The notes under the pieces are model-generated. The model was not told the DNA's origin, ran no database searches, and saw nothing but the letters and a program-made list of their open reading frames with translations. A program made the translations under genes and the position numbers. DNA of 64,000 nucleotides. Source: Tubiluchus corallicola (Eukaryota; Priapulida; Priapulimorpha; Priapulimorphida; Tubiluchidae). The stretch spans positions 227,786 to 291,785 of the forward strand of contig JAQGDQ010000220.1 of NCBI GenBank assembly GCA_030141605.1, in the 5' to 3' direction. Below, in pieces: positions 26,051-38,400 of this stretch. Position 1 is the first letter of the stretch, and each line of letters begins with the position of its first letter.

Positions 26051-28079
26051 ATGTGACTACTCAGCCATTTCTCACTTCAAAGGTATAAAAAATTCACGGT
26101 TATTTTTCCAAAAACGGAGTCTATGCATCCAGTAGTGTACTAGCTAGTGAGTCATGTCAACAGATACGAATATTAATTAATTTTCATTTTGTCGTACATG
26201 CTTAAGCAGAGGGTCCAGCGTAGGAAACACTTACATTACTGATTTTATGGCACAAAAGTCAAGAATTGTTTAGGAATGCAAAACCAAAAACAGGGAGCTG
26301 TGGATACTTCAGCGCAAAAATTCACTAAGTAGTAAATCATTCTTTGAGCTCCCCTTCTTTTCCTGATATTATGATCAAAATCATGACATACACACCATCA
26401 CCAAATACCTTCATTTTTAATAAGACAGTTAGAGTGAAGCTGTTAAGATAAGGCTCTGTGTACGCATACGGAGTGGTCCGTAATGCGTAAATGTGTATTG
26501 TCTTTTTCACATGTCCATATTAACAAAGCTCACAGTGTTCTTTCAACCAATTTTGGCTGCTGTTAATGAAAATTAGAAGTAATAGTTTTTAAAAGCCATG
26601 ACCCTGTCGAAATTTCAGCACAATAGTGATCAAGAAATAATAATAGTGGTGGTTATCGTTTTACTATTATATGGAAAAATTCAAAAGAAAGGTGGTGAAC
26701 ACTTTGCGGGGGAGAGAATAATACAGCACATATTACTTAGTGACGGAACTGCATCTTGTAGAACAATATAATTATAAGGTTCTTCACATGTCAAAAACTC
26801 TAATGGAATAAATATTACCGTGTGTAGGTCCTGATTCTCATGAAGTCACCAAAACTCACCTGACCACAAAGCCAATCAGCGAAAATGGTCACCGGCAACT
26901 AGAAAACTTGCTAAATCACCAAAGCATCCGCAGTTTCACATCTATGTACTGTTGCACGATATATATTCGGACAATAATGATCACATTCACATCAATACGA
27001 ATCACAAATCACATATCCATGGAAATATTTCCTCGTATTTAAATAGAAATTGTTATATACACACTATACATCTTGGATCATGCAATATGCATACTTGGAG
27101 TTCTACCCTAACCTTAATTAAGGATAATCCAGTATCAGCATACTGCATCCATATTACCTTCATAGAGGTTGCTTAACAAAGACATTACGGAGTTTAGCAC
27201 TATGGAGCAAGCTGTCATCACACATGGATAGAACCTAGAAAAAAACAGGTATATACATATAACTAAATTATTGCATTCAACATATTTTTTCATATTTATA
27301 TGTGAACAGATTATAGACACGTTAATTACTGTTTCAGCTGCTGGTAATGTTTGCCATTTAACTCGTTATGAATAGTCTAAGCTTTACTTTTTGAGCATTT
27401 TTAATCCATACTTGTATTGTTATTTTAAAGTGATTAAAACTTACATATGCTACAGGTTTTAACCCAAAAATTATAGATATTAAAGATAAAGAATTTTAAT
27501 TATTGCCAGCATGAATAGTTACTTTTTATCCTGATTTTCATCCCAAAAAATTATGATGTAAATAATTATTAAATGATACGTCAATAGTAAACTTGTATTA
27601 TTCTTATGCAAAATTTTGAAGTAACTGTACTAAACTGTTGTGAGCATCACATAATACTTATGAAGGCAAATATGAATTCATGTTGGCTCTATTATAATTT
27701 AAATCACAAGTATAAAGAGTAAAAAAGTCCCAGATGATCACAAATGCTATGCAATTTAGCTTTTTTTAAGAAGACTATGCTAGGATTTTTTTCTGCACTA
27801 CGTTGAACAAAATGCTACCGCAAGTTTTAGTGTATGGTTAAGTTATCAAAATAAGTTAGACATATTCTGAAACGTAAAAAGAGATTTGATTACAATTTTT
27901 GTAAGGTGTCATGCCATGATGTTATATTTTTAACTAGTAGTTATAAGCATTATTATCTTCTAAAATTTACGTTGATACTAGTTTTTTGCATCATAGTAAT
28001 GTAGTATATACTTTAAAATTAATATTTTGTAATCCTACTACTAGTACTAGAATATTTTGTTGTATTTTGTCAAATTTAT

Positions 28080-28172
28080 AATTCTAAATAGTATTTCCTG
28101 TATTTCTTACGTTTATTGCTAATGTATACTGGAAGGGTATTTGTGCAAATAAACTGAATTGAACTGAATTCA
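28080..28172 (+). repeat. LINE-type 3' tail with GAATTGAACT repeats
   Basis: Ends GCAAATAAACTGAATTGAAC and then TGAATTC, an AATAAA followed by a GAATT-type microsatellite, as in CR1/L2-like 3' ends. No coding part was recognised upstream. Confidence 0.42.
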
Positions 28173-28769
28173 AGGTTAGGAGTTTACCTGTACTTTGAAA
28201 ATTTGAACAGGGTAGCTGAATAAAAGTTAACTGTTTTATTAGGACTGCACAAGTAATCAATTCGAAAAGGGATGTAGTTCTAAAGAAGTGTCAACTTACA
28301 CAAGTGCCCCACGGGTAGCACTGCACACACTTACAGTGAATTAAATGCAGCTGGTACAACTATACAGCAAGCCAATTACTACACATCTTTACAAGTTACA
28401 ACTGTAAAAACTGAAATAACTTGGCTTGGCAAGCGAACGTGAAATATTGTACAATGAAACATGCTATTAGTGCAATAGAAGCGATTCAAATGGACAATTC
28501 GAAGTTGCAAAAATGCTACTACTCTATATTTAAATACAACTAACTTGAGCTAATAATGAAAAAACATTGGAAGAAAAGCAAGACAGCTTATGACAAAAAT
28601 ATCAAAATGTTCCTGTTTATTAGTGGCTTTCTGTTAATGCTGTAACATGATATGCCTCACGGGGGATAATGGATCAGTATCAGTTATTGCTTTCTAAACC
28701 AAAAAAACAAAAACGTAAGCTGATCGCGAAATATAAATAATAATAAAAAGAAATTTCTGGTACAACAAA

Positions 28770-28885
28770 CCGTACAAAATGGCGGAAAAGCAACATTACT
28801 GTACGCCATCTCGTGCGCACGACACAAAGCTTTTCTCGAAACTGTCGGCTTGACGTCATTGATGATATCTTGCCCTCAGTTAAAA
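28770..28885 (-). promoter_or_regulatory. Candidate promoter for the ASH1L-like gene
   Basis: A short patch richer in CpG than its AT-rich surroundings. On the minus strand it carries a palindromic CRE (TGACGTCA, near 28852) and a YY1-type motif CCGCCATTTTG (near 28778). Both are common near transcription starts of housekeeping genes. It lies 4.2 kb upstream of the spliced 5' UTR acceptor and between the two minus-strand genes, so it could serve the ASH1L-like gene. No donor was firmly assigned. This is inference from motifs only. Confidence 0.3.
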
Positions 28886-28918
28886 CAGTCATTTTTGTAG
28901 AATCACGCTAACACACTC

Positions 28919-28953
28919 ATATATATATATATATGTATATATATGTGTGTGTG
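28919..28953. repeat. (AT)n/(GT)n microsatellite
   Basis: AT repeats passing into a short GT run, just upstream of the candidate ASH1L promoter. Confidence 0.85.
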
Positions 28954-29113
28954 CATTAACTATTATGCACTGTATATTATATTTAATTCACCTTTGCAGT
29001 TACCCCCTTCATTTTTGACTATTACTGGCTTTATTTTTGGTAGCCGTTCTCTAAGGAACCCAAAACTGGTTATATCAGATACTCATTCTCTAAACAACCT
29101 TTTTGAGGCGTTT

Positions 29114-29117
<4 letters not shown>

Positions 29118-29159
<42 letters not shown>

Positions 29160-29161
29160 TA
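29118..29161. repeat. (AT)n microsatellite
   Basis: About 17 AT units, then ACACATATAT. Confidence 0.9.
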
Positions 29162-29922
29162 GAGAACAGCTGAATGTCGTTAAATGCGCCACTAAAGATG
29201 TTGTTTTTCACTTTAGATCAACCTTAAATCAGTGATCAATTAGTAATGATTTAACTACGAATAAAACAAAAATTAATTTGCTACCCTTCATGTCATGTAA
29301 CTGAACAGCACGTGTATCAGGTATAAACTGATGTACCCAATTTTCCAATTCGAGAGCCAAATGATTTTGTTTTTAATCATTTTGTGGTATTATTTATTTT
29401 AATGGGGTTTTACTACCTCCCACAGGAGTATTTGTAAGCCTACTACAATTTTGTTATGAATTGTAAGCACTCTTTTATTAAATTTTGCTTCTGTACAGTA
29501 AATTGGACATTAAATTTCTATGTGGTTTTATTGTAAGTCAGGTTCATTTAATATTAGAATTATAACGCTTATTATCAATTTTTGTGAACAAGCCTCTACT
29601 GGTTGTAATGCAAGATGGCGGCTCAAACTTTATATTAAACCCACAACTTGTTAGTGTTTCAATAAGGCATAAGAATAGCAGCATGTACAATATAAATGCA
29701 AAAGAATTCCTTAATTGAAATTCTGTTTGCAGTATGCCAAGCCTGTAAGTACTTCACTCCTTGCTACTCTGTTACAAGTCATGCAGATGGTACAAAAGGA
29801 TAATTTCACATTTATTTGCGATGTGCTAACAGTAGTGTATCAGAAATCATTATTTCCCATCAGAGCGTGTTTTTGTAAAAACTGTGAACAAAATAATGAT
29901 AGCAAATGACAAAACGAAAAGC

Positions 29923-29928
29923 TTTATT
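29923..29928 (-). promoter_or_regulatory. Candidate poly(A) signal of treslin
   Basis: AATAAA on the minus strand, about 440 bp after the treslin stop. A second AATAAA is at 29811-29816. Neither is confirmed by a clear downstream GU-rich element. Confidence 0.3.
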
Positions 29929-30367
29929 TTGGCAACGATTATTGACCTAATTGTATAATGAACAATAAATGCAGTGGAGTATGTAAATCTAAACTATTAT
30001 CAATCCTCAGTTCCAATGTGAGACAGTTAGAAATCACTGTTAAATGTGAAAACAAACAGCAAGAAATAGTGCTAGTTACAGGTCTAGAATTTGTCATTTT
30101 TCACATTCTGCTTATATTGCATGGAACAACGAAGACAGCTGACATTCGCTTCGATCGGCAATCAATATTCTAAAAATGGCACGCATTTCTAGTTTACCAC
30201 TAAAGACTTCAACGTCTCGTCTTATCGGCTAGTATTTTTAAACAGCAATGTACACTTTCTATTGTCTACACTAGCAATAGTCTATTTCTTTAGTTATTTG
30301 CAGGTTTAGTGCTTATAACATTACAATACCAGTAACAAAAACTTCACGTATCCATGTGCTTTACATT

Positions 30368-32463
30368 TTAACTTTTGCAAAAAATTTCATCATCATTCAG
30401 CATATCAAGTAAATCCAGCGGTTCGCTTTTTTCCTCCTGCAAATCGGACAAGAGTGGCGAACATGTCAAATGCTGCAAGCTCGACTCTGAGGGCGAGTTA
30501 AATGTCCCAAACGGTAGCTCTTTAGCCGAGCTGCTTGTTCTGCTCGGGGGTGTTAGGAGTTCAGATGGCGCACCTGAGCTGTGTATTTGCACTAACCCCG
30601 GGGAACGTAAGGGCATATCAGTACTGGATGAAATGTTGTCTGGCAAAAGAAAAACTTCATCACTTTCTGAAGAAAAATAGTCCTTGGGACTTTCAACATG
30701 TGCAACTGAATCAAGCAGTGATGGTGGTAAAGATTCATTTCCACGTTTAATACGCTTGCAGGGCTTTCCACCTACACTGTCAGTCCCGTCACTAGCTCGC
30801 TTGATCGCACGCTGTTTAGAGACGGCATCGGGGGACTTCAAGCTAGCCTTCTGAAAAAGTGCAGGCGTTAGGCCAGTTTCTTTAGACAGACGTCTAGTAA
30901 ATCGAACTGGAGTCATCTGAGAATTAACTTTCTGTTTTATGATCTTTTTAGAAAGAGACACATTGGCTTTGCCTAATCCAGAATTTATGCTTTTGGTTTT
31001 AAAATTATTGCTAATATCTTGCTTATTTCGTTTGAGAACTGCTATTTTGGGAAAAGAGTCATCTTTAAGCTCCATCTCCACAGGTTTTGTTTCAGAAGAG
31101 AAAACGGATTCGTGTTCCAATGACTTTTGCTCTCTATCATGGGATAACCCTTTGGATTTGACAAAATGTAGATTAGTCCATCGCCTCTTTTTCTCTGGCC
31201 AGTGATCCTTGAGTGTCTCCGGTGTCTTGCTTGATTCAGTCCGCAATTTTTGGGTCTCTGGAGTTACAGCAGGTGACCTTTTCCATCTAGTAGATCTAGG
31301 CGAGAAATTTGGATCTACAAAGATATTTTTCTGTTGACAATATCTAGTTGGTGCTAAATCATTTTCATTTTGAGCATTATTCTTAACTGTTCTATCAGAA
31401 TGAAAATGTCTACACGAAGGTGATTGTAAAATTTTTGTTTGCTGTTCATTAACAAGATTTTCATGATCTCTAACGCAGTTATGATGTGTTTTAATATCAT
31501 CACCACATTCTGCTATCTCTGGTTTTCTTTCCGTACGAAAAGTACCTGATGATGGCGAGGGGTGACTAGTCACTGTTTGTGTGTTGCACATGTTTATGGC
31601 ACTGTTACAGATGTTTTCAAGTGTCTGCTGGTTTTGAATAGTACAAACATCTTCTGACTGCTTTGACCTAGGCGACGTGAACAGTTTCTTCTGGGCCGAT
31701 TTGACTTTTACAGTACCATCAGATTTTGTGTCACATGAGACAATATCTGGTGCATCAGAATCATGCCTTGACTTTGTAGCTGACCTTGTCAGATATGATG
31801 AAGTGTTGGCATAGGATTTTGGTGGTGTATTTCTAGGACTTTTCACCACACAGCTGTCATTAGTAGAATTAATACCATTCATACCCTCAGTGGTATGGCT
31901 GTCATAAGCTTGAGCGAGACTAACTTCTTCTAACTGTTTTGGGCTTGGCGACGTAAACAGTTTCTTCTGGGCTGACTTTAGTTTTACAGCACTTTCAGAC
32001 TTTGCATGACATGAGACAGCAACATGCATAACAGACTCTTGCCTTGATTTTGTAGCAGATCTTGTTGAATATGCCGTAGTGTTGACATGGAAATTTGGTG
32101 ACGTATTTCTAGACAGACTCTTCTCTCCATGGCCACGATTAGTAGGTTCAACATGATCCATCCCTTTGTTGACTGGGACACGTTCCATTTCATCAGGCTT
32201 ATGTGGTGTGAGGAAGAGTCGTCCTCGTACTTTCCGCAGCCGAGGACTTGGAGTTTTCAAGCCCTTTGTGTTCATCGGACTAAATGCATTGAATAAGAAT
32301 GCCGCTGCCGACTTGCTTCGTTTTAGAAGCGGAACCTTCTTGCTCATGACATCTTGTTCTGCTTTTTTACAGTTTCTGGACATTTTGGTATCGCCACCCG
32401 CATAAAAAGATGATTGTCTACTTGCAAGAGGCATAGGCAGCTGACAGGATGACATGACTGCAT
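30368..32463 (-). CDS. TICRR: Treslin last exon (exon 21), disordered CDK-site-rich C-terminus
   Basis: Acceptor tattttcag at 32464. About 698 codons to TAA at 30370-30368. The tail is basic and full of SP/TP pairs. It has the KTPETLKDHWPEKKRR motif (human TTPDIIKDWPRRKRA) near 31170-31230 and LQHLTCSPLL (human LQALTQSPLL) near 30460. Two similar blocks, each ending SAQKKLFTSP, repeat 92 codons apart (31949 and 31673). Human treslin has the same TPKKLFTSP string once. The open frame continues 23 codons upstream of the acceptor, but that part is intronic. Confidence 0.87.
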
Positions 32464-35400
32464 CTGAAAATAAAAACATGAATAGTATTACAGTATCAAT
32501 AAAAACAAGCAATAGATTGTAGATGAAACTCATTGCACTTTTTGTCCAAAAACAAAAATTTTTGGTTTCGGAAAATCCAGTCTTTTGGCGATTATTGCAA
32601 AAATTAAGGTAATGTTCACTTGTCCTAAAATAGCAACTTATGAAAGCCTGTGCATTAACTTTCCATAAACAAATCCCACTCTCTAAATTTGAAATGTAAC
32701 AAATATTGAAGTAACTCCATATTAAATTTAGCCAGACAGCATTTGGTAAAGAGGTACAGTTGCCCCGATAAGAAAGACATATTAGAGACTACAGTATTCC
32801 CTCACTTATGTCGGGTGTTCCGTTCCAGGTCCACCTGCAATAACTGAATTTCCGCGAAGTAGGGACGCTATACATTTTAGTAGTTATACATTATTTTAAG
32901 TCTTTATAAACCCATATGTACATGTACCTTTTAGGAAACTTTATTTAAGTGTTCATAAAAATGTTTTAAACGTAGATAGGAAATGTTAAAAATTTGATAT
33001 GATATCTTTGGCATCGGACGTAACTTCTACTACTCCCGCTGAAGGCGTAGGCGTAACAGATCTCTTCGTGCGAGTTATGACCATAGTTATCGGGAATTGC
33101 TGGCGCTGCTTCTTTGCCTGGGTGAACATTGTTTTGTATGCTGACATGGAACTGTCAATTGAATTTCTGAACCGCAAAGAACGAACCATACTTGAATCCC
33201 AATCTTCAGCAAGTTGCTGAAGTTCTTGAGCCTTTCTGATCAAGGTTGCAGGACGTTTAAACGTTACGCCAACCTCCTCCTCTTCCTCACTCCATTGTTC
33301 TTATTGCCCATCCTCTTCTTCACTTGCTGATTTGGTGAGTTCCTCCAGGTCTTCGCCGTCAATGGTTGAGTATGGACATCAAGTAGATCATTCACGTCTT
33401 CGGCAGTCATGTCACTAAAACCCTCTCAGCCCAGTACTATTGCCAGCCTCACAGCTTTATCGACTGCAGAATGATGAATTTCATCGGGAGAGGATCCCTT
33501 GTAATCGTGCACCATTTCTGGCCACAATTTTTTATCCGGCACACAAATAGTCTCATTTTTCATATCATTTATGACCGTCTGAATATTTTTCAGACATGAT
33601 GCAATCGTGTAGTCATGCCAGTACACCTTTAGCGAGAAGTCTTCATCCATGTCCATTGCTTCATATGAGGCTTTGCAGGCAATTTCTTGTGTAAAGCGCC
33701 TTAAAAGCGCGAATAACGCCTTGATCCATCGGTTGAATGAGCGATGTGGTGTTTGGCGGCAAGAATTCTGCCTGGACCCTATCATGCGTTATATCGACAG
33801 CATTGCCTCCAGCATTGTCCATTAACAGAAGTATTTTGAAGTCCATGCCTTTCTCTGCCAGATAAACCTTAACCTCAGGGATAAAGCACTGATGAAACCA
33901 GTCCATTGTGAAGATTTTCGATCACCACACCTTAGGGTTATGCATCCAGTGCACAGGCAACACATTCTTATTTTTGTTTTTTAGGGCTCTTGGATTTTTG
34001 GACTTATAAATAAGCCCTGGCTTTATCATAAAACCTGCAGCACTTCCACACATGATCAAAGTTACTCGATCTTTGTGAGCCTTAAAACCAGGGGCTTTGG
34101 CTTCCTCCTTCATTATAAAAGTGCAAGATGGCATCCTCTTCCAAAATAAGCCCGTTTCATCCATATTAAAAGCTTGTTCAGGTAGATAGCCCCTTCTTCT
34201 ATTATCTCTTTGAATGTGTTGTTCACGTAATCCTCGCCTACGGCTTTATCTGCAGAGGCAGCCTCTCTGTGCAGAGGAACACTCATTAAGTCCATAGCGC
34301 TTCTGAAATTTATCAAACCAGGCCTTGCTGGCACTGAATTGGCCTGATCTGGTGTGAGAAGCACTCGATGTCGACGGTCTGCTTCATCATCATTGTGTTC
34401 TCAACGTCATCGTTCTCTTCTTGTTCACAGCCATCTTGGTCCTCCATTTTTTCTGCCGGCGATCATAAAGTTGCTTGGCTTTAGTCCTTACGATGTTCGT
34501 TTCCAAGCAAATATTTTTTTACGGCAATCATTAATCCACAAGGCTAATGCAGATTCCATCTTCACGATCGCCTTATTAAGAGGAGTAAGCACCCTTTTTG
34601 CGGTCTTGTTGAAAATCACTGTTGCCGTAGACCTGATATCTTTCTCCTTCTTAATATAACGAACCGTAGATTCGTTGATCCCATAATGCCGGCCAACTGC
34701 AGCATACGATCTCCCTTCCTTCAGCATGTCGAGAAGCTCAATCTTCTGTTTTATCGTAAGCATCTTTCGCTGGTGCTTAGGTTCGCTGTCAGAAACCTTA
34801 GAAGTTGCAGAACGTTTGGGTGGCATTGTAGGGCTTGAATAAATTCAATCTCTAATGAAAATTTCACAAATAGCGTACATGAAAACTACGCAGACGAAAG
34901 CGTGCGCAAGTACTACATTTCGTTTTTGGTGCGTATTCATCTGCCGAATAAATACACTATTTACTGTAAATGGTAATTTTTTATGATTTATAATATTCTT
35001 TTAATGTTAGAATTAATATTTTTAATATATTTTTATACATTTTGTGATTTTTTATGCAAAATTCATCAAATCTATGTACATTACTGTACAATACGTACTA
35101 CGCATGTGCAGCTTTGAAAACCCGCGAGTCCCCGATAAATGAACCGCGAAGTAGCGAGTAAACACTGTATTGCAAAAAAGCATTTTCTACATTGACAAGG
35201 ATTGCAATTTTCAATTAAAATTACACTAAAACTCTGTACAACCACCATCATAATTGAGAATCATTATGCATTTAAAAGTCAGATCCAAATACAGTAATTT
35301 AAAATCCGTGCCTTTTGGAGCAAAAAAGGCTTTAAGTTTGAACCACACCCTACCCAAATGCCAAGTATCAACTACCAAGATTACCCCAAAGCCAAGAAAA

Positions 35401-38400
35401 AGCAGTGACAGACAGGAGACTACAGTGAAACACAGTCACAACAAGAACATATGCCGTATTAAAGCAACAGCGTAATAATTTGCTTCCTTTGTCGACGGAT
35501 GGCAACACAAACAAGAAATAAAGTAACAACTAGCATGTACTGTAGAGGTGCAACAAACCATTAGGTAGGTAGCAGCATCAACCAAATCCTGTCACACTAC
35601 TGATTTGATCTGATTTAGCAATAACTGAGAATGCATGTTACTGATGCGGTCAGAAAAATATATAATTATGTCTGATCAACAAGTGCAGCAACAATGCATC
35701 ACTTTAACCTGTTCATAGTTTGTTAATTTTGCAAACCCATGAGAATAAAACTTAAATTCTTTTTTATGGCCTAGCTGCAGAATCGAACTGGCAGCCACTT
35801 TGACAGAGAGTAAGCAAGTCGTTTTGCCAGCTCTCTGACAAGTCAATTACCTGGTTTACAAGGTGAGTCGTCAACAACAGCAAGGTTGGACTGCATTTGA
35901 GCACGTCTTCGTTGTCGCTCCTGCTTGTTCCAGACAACACTTTGTTTTTGCTTACGAGCTGGGGTATCGGCTACTGTCTTAGTCTTTAATACTGAAATTA
36001 AACTGCTACATAAATATGTGCCAAAAAAGAATGTTTAGTTTATTAACATGGAAATTTGTCGGTCACATGGTACTTTTATGGAAATGAGTAGAATCAACCT
36101 TATCAAGAAAATAATTATTAGCCCATGTTTTCTTTGAAGCTTGGGAAATTACATGAACCAGTGCCACTTTAGTTAGGCCACAGGAAACAAAATTCGAAAT
36201 CTAAACCATTAGAATGAAAAGCTAGCATCTTTTACTGTCCATTTTTGAGTTTCAAATAAGTAACTATATAACTATCACAGTAGGCTAAAATCCACCATTC
36301 TTAATACAATCAGTAACAAATACGATACAAATCAACTGCAGTGAAATAGATTCAAATAACGAGTTAACCTTCAGCGAAAACAAAATTTTTGTGACATTAA
36401 GCATTAAGTTTTAAACAAACAGTTAAAAATGAGGGGCTGGACCCAACAACAAAAATCACATCACCTTCCAGCAGGTGTAAGCATTCTCTACCAGAAAGCG
36501 AATTTAATTTAAATCGAATTTGTAACTTTCATATTCGGATCAAACTGAATTTCAGCATATTTTTCGTTTAATTTCGTTCAAATCAAATACGAACATTCGA
36601 TGCTCACCCCTACCACCTTCCAGTTACCACAACTGCTTCCCACTTGGAAAGTAAACACAAAATATTCAGTTAAAAACCATTTGTGCTACACGGTGCTCTT
36701 TTTTCAAACTCACAGCAAAGCAAGTTTGCGATCAAGAAACCATTAACTTTACCCTAAATTATGTAATCTATGTTACCTGGTGCATGTTTCCGCGGCGATT
36801 TCCTGGGACTTGACCTTCTCGGACTTAATTCACCAATTAGATTTCGTCGCACCCGTCTTATGATGCTTTTTTCTGCATCCATCACACGAACTACAAGAAA
36901 CATTTTTTATTGAACAAATAATCTTGTATGACCACTAACGCTGACACTTTGAATCAATGATCGGGTGTCTCAAATTTCTGTTGCTGCCTGTTCTTTTTCT
37001 TGCCGATAAAAGTGATGATTTCACAGAATACCGATAATATCACTAAGCAAAAATAATCAAGTGAAATTCGTTTGTACTACGACAGTATTTATCAACAATG
37101 GACATTCCTCTACAACAGACTTTACAGAATTCTGTATTGTACTGCTTCCAGGAAAAAACGACTACAGATAAAAGCAACTTGCTGGTGCCGAGTCAACGGA
37201 CGACAGTCAATGGAGACTTAGCTGAAACTAAGTAGGGAAACTGAGTTCAGATTCTTATTGCCACACTATTCTAAACGATTTTATCTAACTATGGAAATAC
37301 ATGATTTCAGCAATGAAGGACCACCAAATCAAGAAAACTACAGCAAGTTCACGCTTAATGACTCCCATTTAGCGACGTTTCATTTTAAAGATGCTGCACA
37401 TGTGACACCTTTTTCCCACTTAGCGACGCGCATTTCATTTTAACGACAACTTTTTACTTTGCTTAAAGCAATTTTTTATTTTAGCAACAACCTTTTTTTA
37501 CCTAATTTGAAGCATTAAAACAGTACAAGTTGCATTATTATGTTCTAGAAACATACTATAGTAACATAAAATAGTAAAAATGTGTTTTTGCTTCCCAACT
37601 GACTGCTAAATGTTAGCAATTTGTACCAAACAAGATTTATACTCCTCCAGACTCCTGGAGCAAACTCTATGCAAAGGAATTTTGCTTTAACCTGTTACTA
37701 TTGCAACCAGTATCTAGACAAAATTATCCTAAGGCAGCCCCGGGGCTTGGCTTTTAGTAAGCAGTGTTTAAATGCTAACTGTGTAGGGCTTCAACGTTAG
37801 AAAGAAATGCCACTAACTAGATATTAGTAAGAAATGATTGGTGGTTTCAAGCAAAGAGAAATAAATTAATCAGTAGACATGTGAATAGAACTCATAAAAC
37901 GGTTAATGTGTATGATTTAAGAACGTTGGTTTAGACCCCTGGAACCTATCTCAATTCTTTTACATTGCTTTCTGTGGAAGTCTTGGTTACGTTTAATGAC
38001 ATTTTGCTTGACGTCGTGTTTTGCGGGAACGCATTAGCATCGTTAAGCAAGGACTAACTGTATTACAGTAACACCCATCAAAATATGGTGTAACTCCTAC
38101 TGCATCCCTTCCTAGATGTGATGCCACAGCTGAAAATAGGTCTTCCTGTCAGAGTACGTCACTTTTAACAGAATTACATACAAAAATAATTAACAGTATT
38201 ATAGCAAAAATAAAAATAACACTGTTTTCCCCACCACCAATCACCTTTATAAGTTTCAGTGCTAAAAATTACCATACCAGCCTTATGACTCAAAATTGTA
38301 TTCTGACGACAGCTGGGTGATTTGAATGCACTAACTCTGCGTGTGTACTTGTCCTGCAAATTAAAGAATATCTAAAATACTGATAACAGTAAATAAACAA

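Larger units (their letters stand above)
24550..30367. other. Intergenic and 5' non-coding region between treslin and the ASH1L-like gene
   Basis: Holds the treslin 3' end, the candidate ASH1L promoter, two AT microsatellites and a LINE-type tail. A YY1-type CAAGATGGCGGCTC is at 29610. No protein-coding exon was recognised. Confidence 0.5.

Noticed and set aside
35765-35842. A true tRNA gene
   Set aside because: A and B boxes are present, but I could not pair a proper acceptor stem or anticodon arm.
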